Shown piece by piece: positions 15,708 to 24,191 of a stretch of 64,000 nt of DNA (its first letter is position 1; every line of letters begins with the position of its first letter). The stretch is from contig NZ_FRDH01000005.1 in the NCBI RefSeq assembly GCF_900143205.1, forward strand, positions 124,001 through 188,000, read 5' to 3'. The translations under genes and the position numbers were made by a program. The DNA comes from Butyrivibrio hungatei DSM 14810. Its GTDB lineage: Bacteria; Bacillota; Clostridia; Lachnospirales; Lachnospiraceae. A model generated the notes under the pieces. That model was not told where the DNA came from. It saw nothing but the letters and a program-made list of their open reading frames with translations, and searched no databases.

Positions 15708-17636
15708 ATGGTTCATATGGCAAGTATACATAATGCCACAAGCTATACTCCTGTTGGAGATATCCTTGTTATGGCATTAGTATGCGTGTTTGCGGTTCTT
15801 ATCAGGACTGCATACATTAAACCTAATCGTGAATTCAGGATATTCAAGGCAGTTCTTGGCTGCCTTACATTTGCTGCTACAACCAATATCTTTTACAATG
15901 TTGCACTGGTCAATCTTGATACTGTTCCAGCTTCATCAGTCTATATTCTTAGAATCTTATACCATCTGTTTCTTTTTGGTAGTCTGACACTTTATATCCT
16001 TTATATGGACAAGCCTTTGCAGTTTACAGGGATAAGTAAAAAGAGATATTACCTACATGCTTTAATCGGACTAGTTGGTTTTGCCTTAATAGATATTTTT
16101 GGATCTGTTTTTAAGTTTGGTTTTTATATTGATGAAAATAAGACTCCACATTCAGATCTTAATATCTTCCCACTTGAGTATGTTTACTTTGTATTTATCA
16201 TAATCTATCTGATAATCAAATATAGAGACAGGGTATATAGGCCTATTGGTGTGGCATTTATAGCAACATCTGCCATATCTGTTTTTGTTATGTATCTTCA
16301 GGGGATATATCATCAGCATTCATTCACTACTGCAACCTTTTTATTCCCTGCATTCACTGTTTTGTTCCTCTTGCATTCAAACCCATATGATATTGAAATG
16401 GGGACTCTTAGGATAGATTCCTTTGAAGCTGCCATAAATCAGGCATCCAAGAAAAAAGCTAACATGCTTATAATAAGTCTTTTTATGCATGAGTTTGAGG
16501 ATGTTGGAAGAAAGTACCCAAAGGAGGTCAGGGATTCCATCAGAAAATATGTGGCTGACTTTTTTAGAGGAGCTACAGTATTCCAGATTTCAGGTGGAAG
16601 GATGATTCTAATTGCTGATATATCGTCCAATCCAAAGTATGAGGACAGCATTCAAAAGATTTTTGGAATATTTAAAGAGCAGTACTATATCTACAGATAT
16701 GATTACAAGCTGGTAGTTGCAAAGACCACTGAACTCATTAGAAATCCTGATGACTATATCAAGCTTATTCAATATGTGGAGTCCAGGATTCTTGAAGATG
16801 AGACCTTATTTGTAAATGATGATGATATTGATAAGTATTATAGTCACAAATACATTGTGGATCAGCTGGCAGACATCAACGAAAAGAAAGACCTTTTTGA
16901 TGAGAGAGTATTAGTATTTTGTCAGCCGGTATATAACTTGAGAACTCAGAAATTTGACACAGCAGAAGCTCTTATGAGACTTAAGCTTGAACAGACTGGA
17001 ATGGTTTTCCCTGATATATTCATTCCTATCGCTGAAAATCATAATTATATCCATCAATTGTCTCTTGTCATATTGGCAAAAACCTGTAGAGAAGTAAAAA
17101 GGATGCTTGATGAAGGCTATGATATAGCAAGAGTTTCGGTTAACTTCTCAATTCTTGATGTTAGAGAGCCACTATTTTGCGAAAATGTAAAGAAAATTGT
17201 TCAGCAGTGCAAGCTTCCATTTGATAAGATTGCTATAGAAATTACTGAGAGTCAGAATGAGAGCGACTTTAATGTTATCAAGGAAAAGATCTTTGAACTT
17301 AAAAAGAGCGGAATCACCTTCTATCTGGACGATTTTGGAACAGGTTACTCCAATTTTGAAAGGATCATGGAACTTCCATTTGATATCATAAAGTTCGACA
17401 GATCCTTGGTAATAGCAAGCGGAAATAACGCTAAGTCAGAGACAATGGTTACATACCTAGCCCATATGTTTACTGATATGAATTATTCAGTTCTTTATGA
17501 AGGAATTGAAAATGAGAAGGATGAAAACCTCTGTGCATCTATGTATGCTAGATATTTACAGGGTTACAAGTACTCCAAGCCAATTCCGATAGAACAGCTT
17601 TCAGACTTTTTTGAGAAAAGACATGCTGAAGGATAA
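15708..17636 (+). CDS. Membrane-bound EAL-domain c-di-GMP phosphodiesterase
   Basis: This ~642-residue protein starts with seven or eight hydrophobic helices (about residues 10-225), a membrane sensor module. A region of about 150 residues follows that may be a degenerate GGDEF domain, since no GGDEF signature is visible. The C-terminal EAL domain spans about 395-640. Active-site motifs are intact: TAEALMRL, VNFSILD, IEITES, DDFGTGYSNF, KFDRS, YEGIE and LQGYKYSKP. It should hydrolyse c-di-GMP in response to a membrane or extracellular cue. I prefer the ATG at 15708, placed 5 nt after GTGAGG, over an in-frame GTG two codons earlier. It is flanked by a terminator downstream and appears monocistronic. 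Confidence 0.87.
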   Translation: MVHMASIHNATSYTPVGDILVMALVCVFAVLIRTAYIKPNREFRIFKAVLGCLTFAATTNIFYNVALVNLDTVPASSVYILRILYHLFLFGSLTLYILYMDKPLQFTGISKKRYYLHALIGLVGFALIDIFGSVFKFGFYIDENKTPHSDLNIFPLEYVYFVFIIIYLIIKYRDRVYRPIGVAFIATSAISVFVMYLQGIYHQHSFTTATFLFPAFTVLFLLHSNPYDIEMGTLRIDSFEAAINQASKKKANMLIISLFMHEFEDVGRKYPKEVRDSIRKYVADFFRGATVFQISGGRMILIADISSNPKYEDSIQKIFGIFKEQYYIYRYDYKLVVAKTTELIRNPDDYIKLIQYVESRILEDETLFVNDDDIDKYYSHKYIVDQLADINEKKDLFDERVLVFCQPVYNLRTQKFDTAEALMRLKLEQTGMVFPDIFIPIAENHNYIHQLSLVILAKTCREVKRMLDEGYDIARVSVNFSILDVREPLFCENVKKIVQQCKLPFDKIAIEITESQNESDFNVIKEKIFELKKSGITFYLDDFGTGYSNFERIMELPFDIIKFDRSLVIASGNNAKSETMVTYLAHMFTDMNYSVLYEGIENEKDENLCASMYARYLQGYKYSKPIPIEQLSDFFEKRHAEG

Positions 17637-17656
17637 TAGTAATTTTTGAACATTAG

Positions 17657-17692
17657 TCCTATCTGGCGAAAACCAGATAGGATTATTTTATT
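17657..17692 (+). terminator. Intrinsic terminator after the EAL gene
   Basis: A perfect 10-bp stem TCCTATCTGG/CCAGATAGGA with a 6-nt loop is followed by a T-rich stretch. Confidence 0.85.
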
Positions 17693-17758
17693 GTAAGAAG
17701 CATACAAAAACAGGATAAAAATTTTAAAGCAAAAGCTACACATTTAATAAATAAATAG

Positions 17759-17787
17759 TTGCGTTATACGGAAGAAGGCTGTAAAAT
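17759..17787 (+). promoter_or_regulatory. Promoter of the glycerophosphodiesterase gene
   Basis: TTGCGT at 17759-17764 and TAAAAT at 17782-17787 are separated by 17 bp. They are followed by a GC-rich GCGGACGCGTCGCG stretch that stands out from the AT-rich surroundings in the leader. Confidence 0.55.
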
Positions 17788-17852
17788 ATTTAGCGGACGC
17801 GTCGCGTTTATTTTTTAACGAGGCTTTAAATTGTAATTAGGAAGTGATGTTC

Positions 17853-18752
17853 ATGCTGTTTTTGAGGGTTTTACTCATATTTTTCATCGTTTTGGCAGTC
17901 TTATATTTCTTTATGATAATGCCTAGAATGATAAAGAGGCCTTCAAGGGAACCATTTACCAAAGTCTTGTATGCTCACAGAGGATTACATGACAATAAGT
18001 CTATGGCTCCAGAGAACTCTATGGCAGCTTTCAAGAAGGCTGTAGAGGGCGGATATGGTATAGAATGTGATGTTCAGCTTACCAAAGACAATGTCCCGGT
18101 TGTATTCCACGATTTTACATTGGCCAGAGTTGCCAGATATGACAAGGGACATGAAGCAGAGGATGCCGTTAGGAATCCTGATGGTAGTCTTGGGGTAAAA
18201 GGTAAGGTGATCGATTATACCTACGAAGAGCTCATGAATTTCCATCTTCTTGATTCGGAGGAGAAGATACCTAAATTTGAAGACTTTCTTAAGGTGGTAG
18301 GTGGAAGGGTTCCTCTTATCATAGAGCTTAAGATCGAACTTACAGATTTATCGGTTTGTCCAATTGTTGACAGTTTGTTGAGGGATTACAACGGAATATA
18401 TTGCATTGAGTCCTTTAACCCACTGGGACTTTTCTGGTTCAGGAGAAAGCATCCTGATGTATTCAGAGGTCAGCTTTCAGATGACTTCCACAGAGACAAG
18501 CCAGAAGAGTTTAAGGGAGTATTGTATTTCATACTCACCAATCTTTTACTTAACTTTTTGACCAAGCCTGATTTTATTGCTTTTAACCACAAGTATCATG
18601 CTAATTATTCAAGGAGACTTTGCAAGAACCTGTACAAGAGTACAGCAGCTGCCTGGACGATAAAGAGCGAATCAGAGCTTGCTGAGGCCAAGAAACACTT
18701 TGATGTTTTCATCTTTGATAGTTTCGTTCCTCAGAATGGACCAAAGGTTTAA
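17853..18752 (+). CDS. Membrane-anchored glycerophosphodiester phosphodiesterase
   Basis: This ~299-residue protein carries an N-terminal membrane helix (about 3-23) and a GDPD TIM-barrel domain. Key motifs are AHRGLHDN with His42, APENSMAAF with a catalytic Glu, and ECDVQLTKDNVPVVFHD, which supplies the metal-binding Glu-Asp pair and the second His. EMaLK-like strands appear as LIIELKIE. The enzyme cleaves glycerophosphodiesters, or lipoteichoic-acid-like material, to glycerol phosphate. Three starts are possible. The ATG at 17853 has AGGAAG 8 nt upstream, better spacing than the GTG or ATG nine and six bases earlier. Its role here is probably lipid or wall-polymer turnover. Confidence 0.88.
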   Translation: MLFLRVLLIFFIVLAVLYFFMIMPRMIKRPSREPFTKVLYAHRGLHDNKSMAPENSMAAFKKAVEGGYGIECDVQLTKDNVPVVFHDFTLARVARYDKGHEAEDAVRNPDGSLGVKGKVIDYTYEELMNFHLLDSEEKIPKFEDFLKVVGGRVPLIIELKIELTDLSVCPIVDSLLRDYNGIYCIESFNPLGLFWFRRKHPDVFRGQLSDDFHRDKPEEFKGVLYFILTNLLLNFLTKPDFIAFNHKYHANYSRRLCKNLYKSTAAAWTIKSESELAEAKKHFDVFIFDSFVPQNGPKV

Positions 18753-18778
18753 GTTTTTGTTTTTATCATGGTAATTTC

Positions 18779-18895
18779 TGTGCAGTTTATTATGGAACAG
18801 CTTGCGTGGTGATATGTAAGTGTTTCAAGCTGTATTACCACAGGCTAGAGCAATTACATATCATTGCGGAAGCTTATGATAACTAGCACAGTGAT
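18779..18895 (+). repeat. Long imperfect inverted repeat upstream of ppdK
   Basis: Matching blocks pair across about 115 bp: CTGTGC with GCACAG at the outside and TGATATGTAA with TTACATATCA further in, with partly matching sequence between. TATAAT at 18896-18901 directly follows, with no good -35 box. The palindrome may therefore lie just upstream of the transcript as an operator, or be a leader hairpin if transcription starts earlier. A small ACCGAT/ATCGGT hairpin follows in the presumed leader of ppdK. Confidence 0.5.
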
Positions 18896-18952
18896 TATAA
18901 TAAAAAGTAAGGGTACCGATTAAATATAGGATCGGTAAGAAAGGTAAAAAAC

Positions 18953-21781
18953 ATGGCGAACAAGTGGGTTTATATGTTCAGCGAAGGTAACATGACAATG
19001 CGTAACCTTCTCGGTGGTAAGGGTGCTAACCTTGCTGAGATGACAAGCATTGGCCTTCCAGTACCACAGGGCTTCACAATCACAACAGAGGCCTGCACAC
19101 AGTATTATGAGGATGGTCGTAAGATCAACGACGAGATCATGGCTCAGGCTATGGACGGCGTTAAGAAGATGGAGGAGATCAACGGTAAGAAGTTTGGTGA
19201 TCTTCAGAATCCTCTTCTTGTATCAGTTCGTTCAGGTGCTCGTGCATCAATGCCTGGTATGATGGATACAATCCTTAACCTCGGACTTAATGACGACGTA
19301 GTAGCAGCAATGATCAAGGGCAATCCTGATCCTGCATTCGAGCGTTTCGTATACGATTCATATCGTCGTTTCATCCAGATGTTCTCTGACGTTGTTATGG
19401 AAGTTGGTAAGAAGTACTTCGAGCAGCTCATCGATCAGATGAAAGAGAAGAAGGGTGTTAAGTTTGACGTAGATCTTACAGCAGCAGATCTTAAGGAACT
19501 TGCTGAGCAGTTCAAGGCTGAGTACAAGAAGCAGCTCGGAAAAGACTTCCCTTCAGATCCTGTAGAGCAGCTTAAGCTCGCTATCGAGGCTGTATTCCGT
19601 TCATGGGATAACCCTCGTGCTAACGTATATCGTCGTGATAACGATATCCCATATTCATGGGGAACAGCTGTTAACGTAATGCCTATGGTATTCGGTAACC
19701 TTAACAATGAGTCTGGTACAGGTGTTGCATTTACTCGTGACCCTGCAACAGGTGAAAATAAACTTATGGGTGAGTTCCTTATCAACGCTCAGGGTGAGGA
19801 CGTAGTTGCTGGTGTTCGTACACCTATGCCAATCGCTCAGATGGAGAAGGAATTCCCAGAAGCATATGCTGAGTTCATCAAGGTTTGTGAGACTCTTGAG
19901 AATCACTACCATGACATGCAGGATATGGAGTTCACAGTAGAGAACAAGAAGCTTTATATGCTTCAGTGCCGTAATGGTAAGAGAACAGCTCCAGCTGCTC
20001 TTAAGATCGCTTGCGACCTCGTTGATGAGGGACACAAGACTCCAGAAGAAGCTGTAGCAATGATCGATCCTAGAAACCTTGATACACTTCTTCACCCACA
20101 GTTTGATGCTGCTGCTCTTAAGGCTGCAACACCAATCGGAAAGGGTCTTGGTGCATCTCCAGGAGCTGCTTGCGGTAAGGTTGTATTCACAGCTGATGAC
20201 GCTGTAGCTTGGGCTGAGAGAGGCGAGAAGGTAGTTCTTGTACGTCTTGAGACATCTCCAGAAGATATCACAGGTATGAAGGCTGCTCAGGGTATTCTTA
20301 CAGTTCGTGGTGGTATGACATCACACGCTGCCGTAGTTGCTCGTGGTATGGGTGAGTGCTGCGTATCAGGTTGTGGCGACATCAACATGGACGAAGAGAA
20401 CAAGAAGTTCACACTTGGTGGAAAAGAGTTCCACGAGGGAGACTTCCTTTCAATCGATGGTACAACAGGTAACATCTATGATGGTCAGATCGCAACAGTT
20501 GACGCTAAGATCGCTGGTGAGTTCGGACGTATCATGGCTTGGGCTGATGAGTTCAGAAGACTTAAGGTTCGTACAAACGCTGATACACCTGCTGATGCTA
20601 AGAAGGCTAGAGAGCTTGGTGCTGAGGGTATTGGTCTTTGCCGTACAGAGCACATGTTCTTCGAGGAAGACAGAATTGCTGCATTCCGTGAGATGATCTG
20701 CTCAGATACAGTAGAAGAGAGAGAAGCTGCTCTTGAGAAGATTCTTCCTTATCAGCAGAACGACTTCAAGCAGCTCTATGAAGCTCTTGAGGGATGCCCA
20801 GTTACAATCAGATTCCTTGATCCACCTCTTCACGAGTTCGTTCCTACAACAGAGGACGAGATCAAGAAGCTTGCTGACGCTAAGGGCAAGTCAGTAGACG
20901 AGATCAAGGCTATCATCAATTCACTTCACGAGTTCAACCCTATGATGGGTCACAGAGGATGCCGTCTTGCAGTTACATATCCTGAAATTGCTAAGATGCA
21001 GACTAAGGCAGTTATCCGTGCAGCTCTTGAAGTTCAGAAGGCACACGCTGACTGGAATGTTAAGCCTGAAATCATGATCCCACTTGTATGTGAGGTTAAG
21101 GAGCTTAAGTACGTTAAGCAGATAGTAGTTGAGACAGCTGACGCTGAGATCGCTGCTGCAGGTGCTAAGCTTGATTATGAAGTTGGTACAATGATCGAGA
21201 TCCCAAGAGCTGCTCTTACAGCTGATGAGATCGCTAAGGAAGCTGATTTCTTCTGCTTCGGTACAAACGACCTTACACAGATGACATTCGGATTCTCTCG
21301 TGATGATGCTGGTAAGTTCCTCAATGCTTACTATGACACAAAGATCTTCGAGAACGATCCATTTGCTAAGCTTGACCAGACAGGTGTTGGTAAGCTTATG
21401 GAAATGTCACTTAAGCTTGGTAAGCCAGTTAACCCATCACTTCACGTTGGTATCTGTGGAGAGCACGGTGGAGATCCTTCATCAGTTGAGTTCTGCCACA
21501 AGATTGGTCTTGACTATGTATCATGCTCACCATTCCGTGTACCTGTTGCTAGACTTGCTGCTGCACAGGCTGCTATTGCAGACAAGGCAAACAAGGCTTC
21601 AAGCAAGAGCGTTGTAGATGATGAGACAAAGGCTAAGCTTGAGGATGCTGCAAAGAAGGCTGAAGAGATCGCAAAGGATCTTGCACAGCAGTCAGCAGAA
21701 GTAGCTAAGGCTGGTCTTGAGGGACTTAAGGCTGGATTCGAAGCTGCAAAGAAGGCTTACAACGATTCTAAGAATAAATAA
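18953..21781 (+). CDS. ppdK: Pyruvate, phosphate dikinase with C-terminal extension
   Basis: This 942-residue protein interconverts PEP, AMP and PPi with pyruvate, ATP and phosphate. The N-terminal nucleotide-binding part begins with LGGKGANLAEMTSIGLPVP. The swivelling phosphohistidine domain has GGMTSHAAVVARGMG with catalytic His458. The C-terminal PEP/pyruvate barrel ends in GICGEHGGDPSSVEF with catalytic Cys835 and CSPFRVPVARLAAAQAAI. The usual enzyme stops near there, at about 875 residues. Here a further 66 residues follow, rich in Ala, Lys and Glu and predicted to form an amphipathic helix. Codon choice (CGT, GTT, ATC) is strongly biased, as in highly expressed genes. In anaerobes with PPi-type PFK it often runs toward pyruvate and ATP formation; that direction is inference here. 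Confidence 0.97.
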   Translation: MANKWVYMFSEGNMTMRNLLGGKGANLAEMTSIGLPVPQGFTITTEACTQYYEDGRKINDEIMAQAMDGVKKMEEINGKKFGDLQNPLLVSVRSGARASMPGMMDTILNLGLNDDVVAAMIKGNPDPAFERFVYDSYRRFIQMFSDVVMEVGKKYFEQLIDQMKEKKGVKFDVDLTAADLKELAEQFKAEYKKQLGKDFPSDPVEQLKLAIEAVFRSWDNPRANVYRRDNDIPYSWGTAVNVMPMVFGNLNNESGTGVAFTRDPATGENKLMGEFLINAQGEDVVAGVRTPMPIAQMEKEFPEAYAEFIKVCETLENHYHDMQDMEFTVENKKLYMLQCRNGKRTAPAALKIACDLVDEGHKTPEEAVAMIDPRNLDTLLHPQFDAAALKAATPIGKGLGASPGAACGKVVFTADDAVAWAERGEKVVLVRLETSPEDITGMKAAQGILTVRGGMTSHAAVVARGMGECCVSGCGDINMDEENKKFTLGGKEFHEGDFLSIDGTTGNIYDGQIATVDAKIAGEFGRIMAWADEFRRLKVRTNADTPADAKKARELGAEGIGLCRTEHMFFEEDRIAAFREMICSDTVEEREAALEKILPYQQNDFKQLYEALEGCPVTIRFLDPPLHEFVPTTEDEIKKLADAKGKSVDEIKAIINSLHEFNPMMGHRGCRLAVTYPEIAKMQTKAVIRAALEVQKAHADWNVKPEIMIPLVCEVKELKYVKQIVVETADAEIAAAGAKLDYEVGTMIEIPRAALTADEIAKEADFFCFGTNDLTQMTFGFSRDDAGKFLNAYYDTKIFENDPFAKLDQTGVGKLMEMSLKLGKPVNPSLHVGICGEHGGDPSSVEFCHKIGLDYVSCSPFRVPVARLAAAQAAIADKANKASSKSVVDDETKAKLEDAAKKAEEIAKDLAQQSAEVAKAGLEGLKAGFEAAKKAYNDSKNK

Positions 21782-21804
21782 TAAATAGTATCTATACTAT
21801 TTTG

Positions 21805-21834
21805 AGAGGACTGTCTTTGACAGTCCTCTTTTTT
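21805..21834 (+). terminator. Intrinsic terminator after ppdK
   Basis: A perfect 11-bp stem AGAGGACTGTC/GACAGTCCTCT with a 3-nt loop is followed by TTTTT. Confidence 0.92.
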
Positions 21835-21903
21835 GCTTCAAGGAATTTAAAGTAATAAATATAATGTCATGAACATAAAAATCCGAAGGATGAAAGGCGG
21901 GTA

Positions 21904-21932
21904 TTCCATGATGATAGTAGATTATGTATAAT
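21904..21932 (+). promoter_or_regulatory. Candidate promoter of the GH78 gene
   Basis: TTCCAT at 21904-21909 and a perfect TATAAT at 21927-21932 are spaced by 17 bp, about 50 bp before the start codon. Confidence 0.5.
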
Positions 21933-21980
21933 TGAAACGATGCTTTAAGATAGTGAGATATAGGGGAGCAATATACCAGA

Positions 21981-24032
21981 ATGTCTATGATTGAAAATGG
22001 TAAGCATGAAATACTAGAACAAGCAGATCTTATATGGCTTGAAGGTGAAAATGAAGAAAATACTTGGATCTGCTTTCGCAAAGATTTCACATGGAAATCC
22101 AATTCCGGGATAAGGGCAATTGCGCAAATTGCAGTTGATTCTAAGTACTGGCTTTATGTTAATGGAACAATGGTAGTGAGGGAAGGCGGATTAAAACGAG
22201 GACCATCTCCTGAAGGAACTTACTTTGATGAAGTGGATCTGTCAGAACATCTTGTGGATGGAATAAATCATCTTGCAATATTGGTTTGGTACATTGGAAA
22301 AAGCGGTTTTTCCCATCTTTCCAGTGGGAGGGGCGGATTGATGTTTGCAATGGAACTTCCAAATTATAATCTGATTTCCGATTCGTCCTGGAAAGCTCGT
22401 AAACATCAGGCCTTTGTAAGACCGGATCCAGCTGATCCTCCAGTGAATTTTAGATTAGCGGAGCCCAATCTCTATTTTGATGCTTCCATGAATATAGAGA
22501 ATTGGTTTCAAAGTGATTATGATTTTTCGTTTTGGGATGATGCTGATGTTTATTTACGCGATAGATGGGGACAACTGGAAAAAAGGATCATACCTCAGTT
22601 AAAAGATTATGGGATAACTGAATATCTAAATTCGAGTGATGTGAGTGATACTATTGTTTCTGAAGATTCTGTGTTTGAAATGAAACTTCCACACAACGCG
22701 CAGTTTTTGCCAATCCTTGAAATTTCTGCACCAGCGGGCCTTAAGATAAAAATCTGTTCTGACAATTATGAAGTTGGAGAAACAAAGGATAAGTCTGTGA
22801 TGGCGGTTTATTATACCAAAGAAGGACATCAGGGATTTGAAGCTTTTGGCTGGATGAATGGAGAAAGAGCATATTATCACATTCCAGCCGGAATTACAGT
22901 ACATGGCTTGTCTTACCGTGAGACAGGCTATAATACTGAATTTGTTGGCAACTTTGAATGTGATGATGCTTTCTATAATAAATTATGGGAAAAATGTCTC
23001 AGAACGCTATATGTTACCATGAGAGATACTTTCATGGATTGTCCCGACAGAGAACGTACGCAGTGGTGGGGGGATGTCAATATTGAGATGCAGATGTCTC
23101 TTTACTGCCTGAATGAGTCAGCGCTTTTATTATACAAAAAAGGTGTTGATTCTCTTGTTGGATGGTGGGAGCATACTGGAAAAATGTTGACGGTTGTTCC
23201 TTCTGGTACGGATCAGTTTGAACTTCCTATGCAAAATCTGGCAGGTATTTGGGGATTTTATTATTACTATGAATACACTGGTGATGTCAGTATACCAGCA
23301 ACGGCTTATGATATGTCAAAAGACTATCTGAAGGCATTTGAGATGGGAGAAGATGGTCTTGTACTTCATAGAACCGGAAGCTGGGATTGGGCTGATTGGG
23401 GAACAAATGCAGATATTAAGGTAATGGATAATTGCTGGTACTATATGGCTCTTGATAGCGGCATGAAAATGGCTGAACTTTTAGGAAATACAGAGGATAT
23501 AGCATTTTACAAAAACAGGATGGAGTCTATAAAGAAGAATTTTGATAAGTATTTCTTAAAGGATGGTTCCTATTACCATAATACTGATAATGGAGTTCCT
23601 GATGACCGAGCAAATGCTTTGGCTGTATTATCTGGATTAGCAAAACCTGAAAACTATAAGGGAATACTTTATATTTTGCAGACTGTAGAAAATTCCAGCC
23701 CTTACATGGAAAAATATGTATTAGATGCACTGTGTGAAATGGGATACATTGATGAAGCCATGCTTCGTATAAAACGTCGATATAAACAAATGGTAGAAGA
23801 AGATTATTCCACATTATGGGAGTACTGGAATAAGAATGGCACTTTAAATCATGCATGGTCTGGAGGCCCACTTATTACAATGGCCAAATACATTGCGGGA
23901 ATCCGTCCGACTGATGTTGGATTTAAGGATTATATCATCAGGCCGCATTTAGGAAAATTAAAATATGTGAAGTGTTGTGTCAAAACCGTAAACGGAGAAA
24001 TTACGGTGGATGAAAAACGAAAGATGACTTGA
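21981..24032 (+). CDS. Glycoside hydrolase family 78 (alpha-L-rhamnosidase-like)
   Basis: This 683-residue protein without a signal peptide has the GH78 layout. An N-terminal beta-sandwich (about 1-310) contains KYWLYVNG and an IGKSGFSHL segment. An (alpha/alpha)6 barrel (about 320-640) follows, with DCPDRERTQWWGD near 352 carrying the proposed acid residues, WDWADWG near 470, TLWEYW near 612 and NHAWSGGP near 623. The family removes terminal alpha-L-rhamnose, here from imported oligosaccharides. The usual C-terminal domain is short and ends abruptly: the stop codon lies inside the stem of the terminator, so a small 3' loss is possible. It is the left edge of the glycosidase locus and is transcribed separately from the AraC gene. 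Confidence 0.85.
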   Translation: MSMIENGKHEILEQADLIWLEGENEENTWICFRKDFTWKSNSGIRAIAQIAVDSKYWLYVNGTMVVREGGLKRGPSPEGTYFDEVDLSEHLVDGINHLAILVWYIGKSGFSHLSSGRGGLMFAMELPNYNLISDSSWKARKHQAFVRPDPADPPVNFRLAEPNLYFDASMNIENWFQSDYDFSFWDDADVYLRDRWGQLEKRIIPQLKDYGITEYLNSSDVSDTIVSEDSVFEMKLPHNAQFLPILEISAPAGLKIKICSDNYEVGETKDKSVMAVYYTKEGHQGFEAFGWMNGERAYYHIPAGITVHGLSYRETGYNTEFVGNFECDDAFYNKLWEKCLRTLYVTMRDTFMDCPDRERTQWWGDVNIEMQMSLYCLNESALLLYKKGVDSLVGWWEHTGKMLTVVPSGTDQFELPMQNLAGIWGFYYYYEYTGDVSIPATAYDMSKDYLKAFEMGEDGLVLHRTGSWDWADWGTNADIKVMDNCWYYMALDSGMKMAELLGNTEDIAFYKNRMESIKKNFDKYFLKDGSYYHNTDNGVPDDRANALAVLSGLAKPENYKGILYILQTVENSSPYMEKYVLDALCEMGYIDEAMLRIKRRYKQMVEEDYSTLWEYWNKNGTLNHAWSGGPLITMAKYIAGIRPTDVGFKDYIIRPHLGKLKYVKCCVKTVNGEITVDEKRKMT

Positions 24033-24055
24033 GCGTTTTGCTCAAGTCATTGTAT
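24024..24055 (+). terminator. Terminator overlapping the GH78 stop codon
   Basis: A perfect 11-bp stem (24024-24034 with 24040-24050) with loop GTTTT is followed by a short T-rich tract. Its left arm contains the last two codons and the stop of the GH78 gene. Confidence 0.8.
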
Positions 24056-24137
24056 TTATGGGCATTCTAAAGATTTGAATATATGAAAATATAAATTGAA
24101 TATATCTTTTAAAACAGGAAGATATGATAATTGTATT

Positions 24138-24159
24138 GTTATAATTGGCTTGTACAAGC
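24138..24159 (+). promoter_or_regulatory. Extended -10 promoter with palindromic operator-like site for the AraC gene
   Basis: TGTTATAAT at 24137-24145 is an extended -10 element. It is followed at once by a perfect 12-bp palindrome, GCTTGTACAAGC (24148-24159), centred at the expected transcription start. Such a placement suits a repressor operator. The cognate factor is unknown. Confidence 0.5.
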
Positions 24160-24191
24160 TCTAAATTTGGCGGGGAAGGTAGTCTTTCTTT

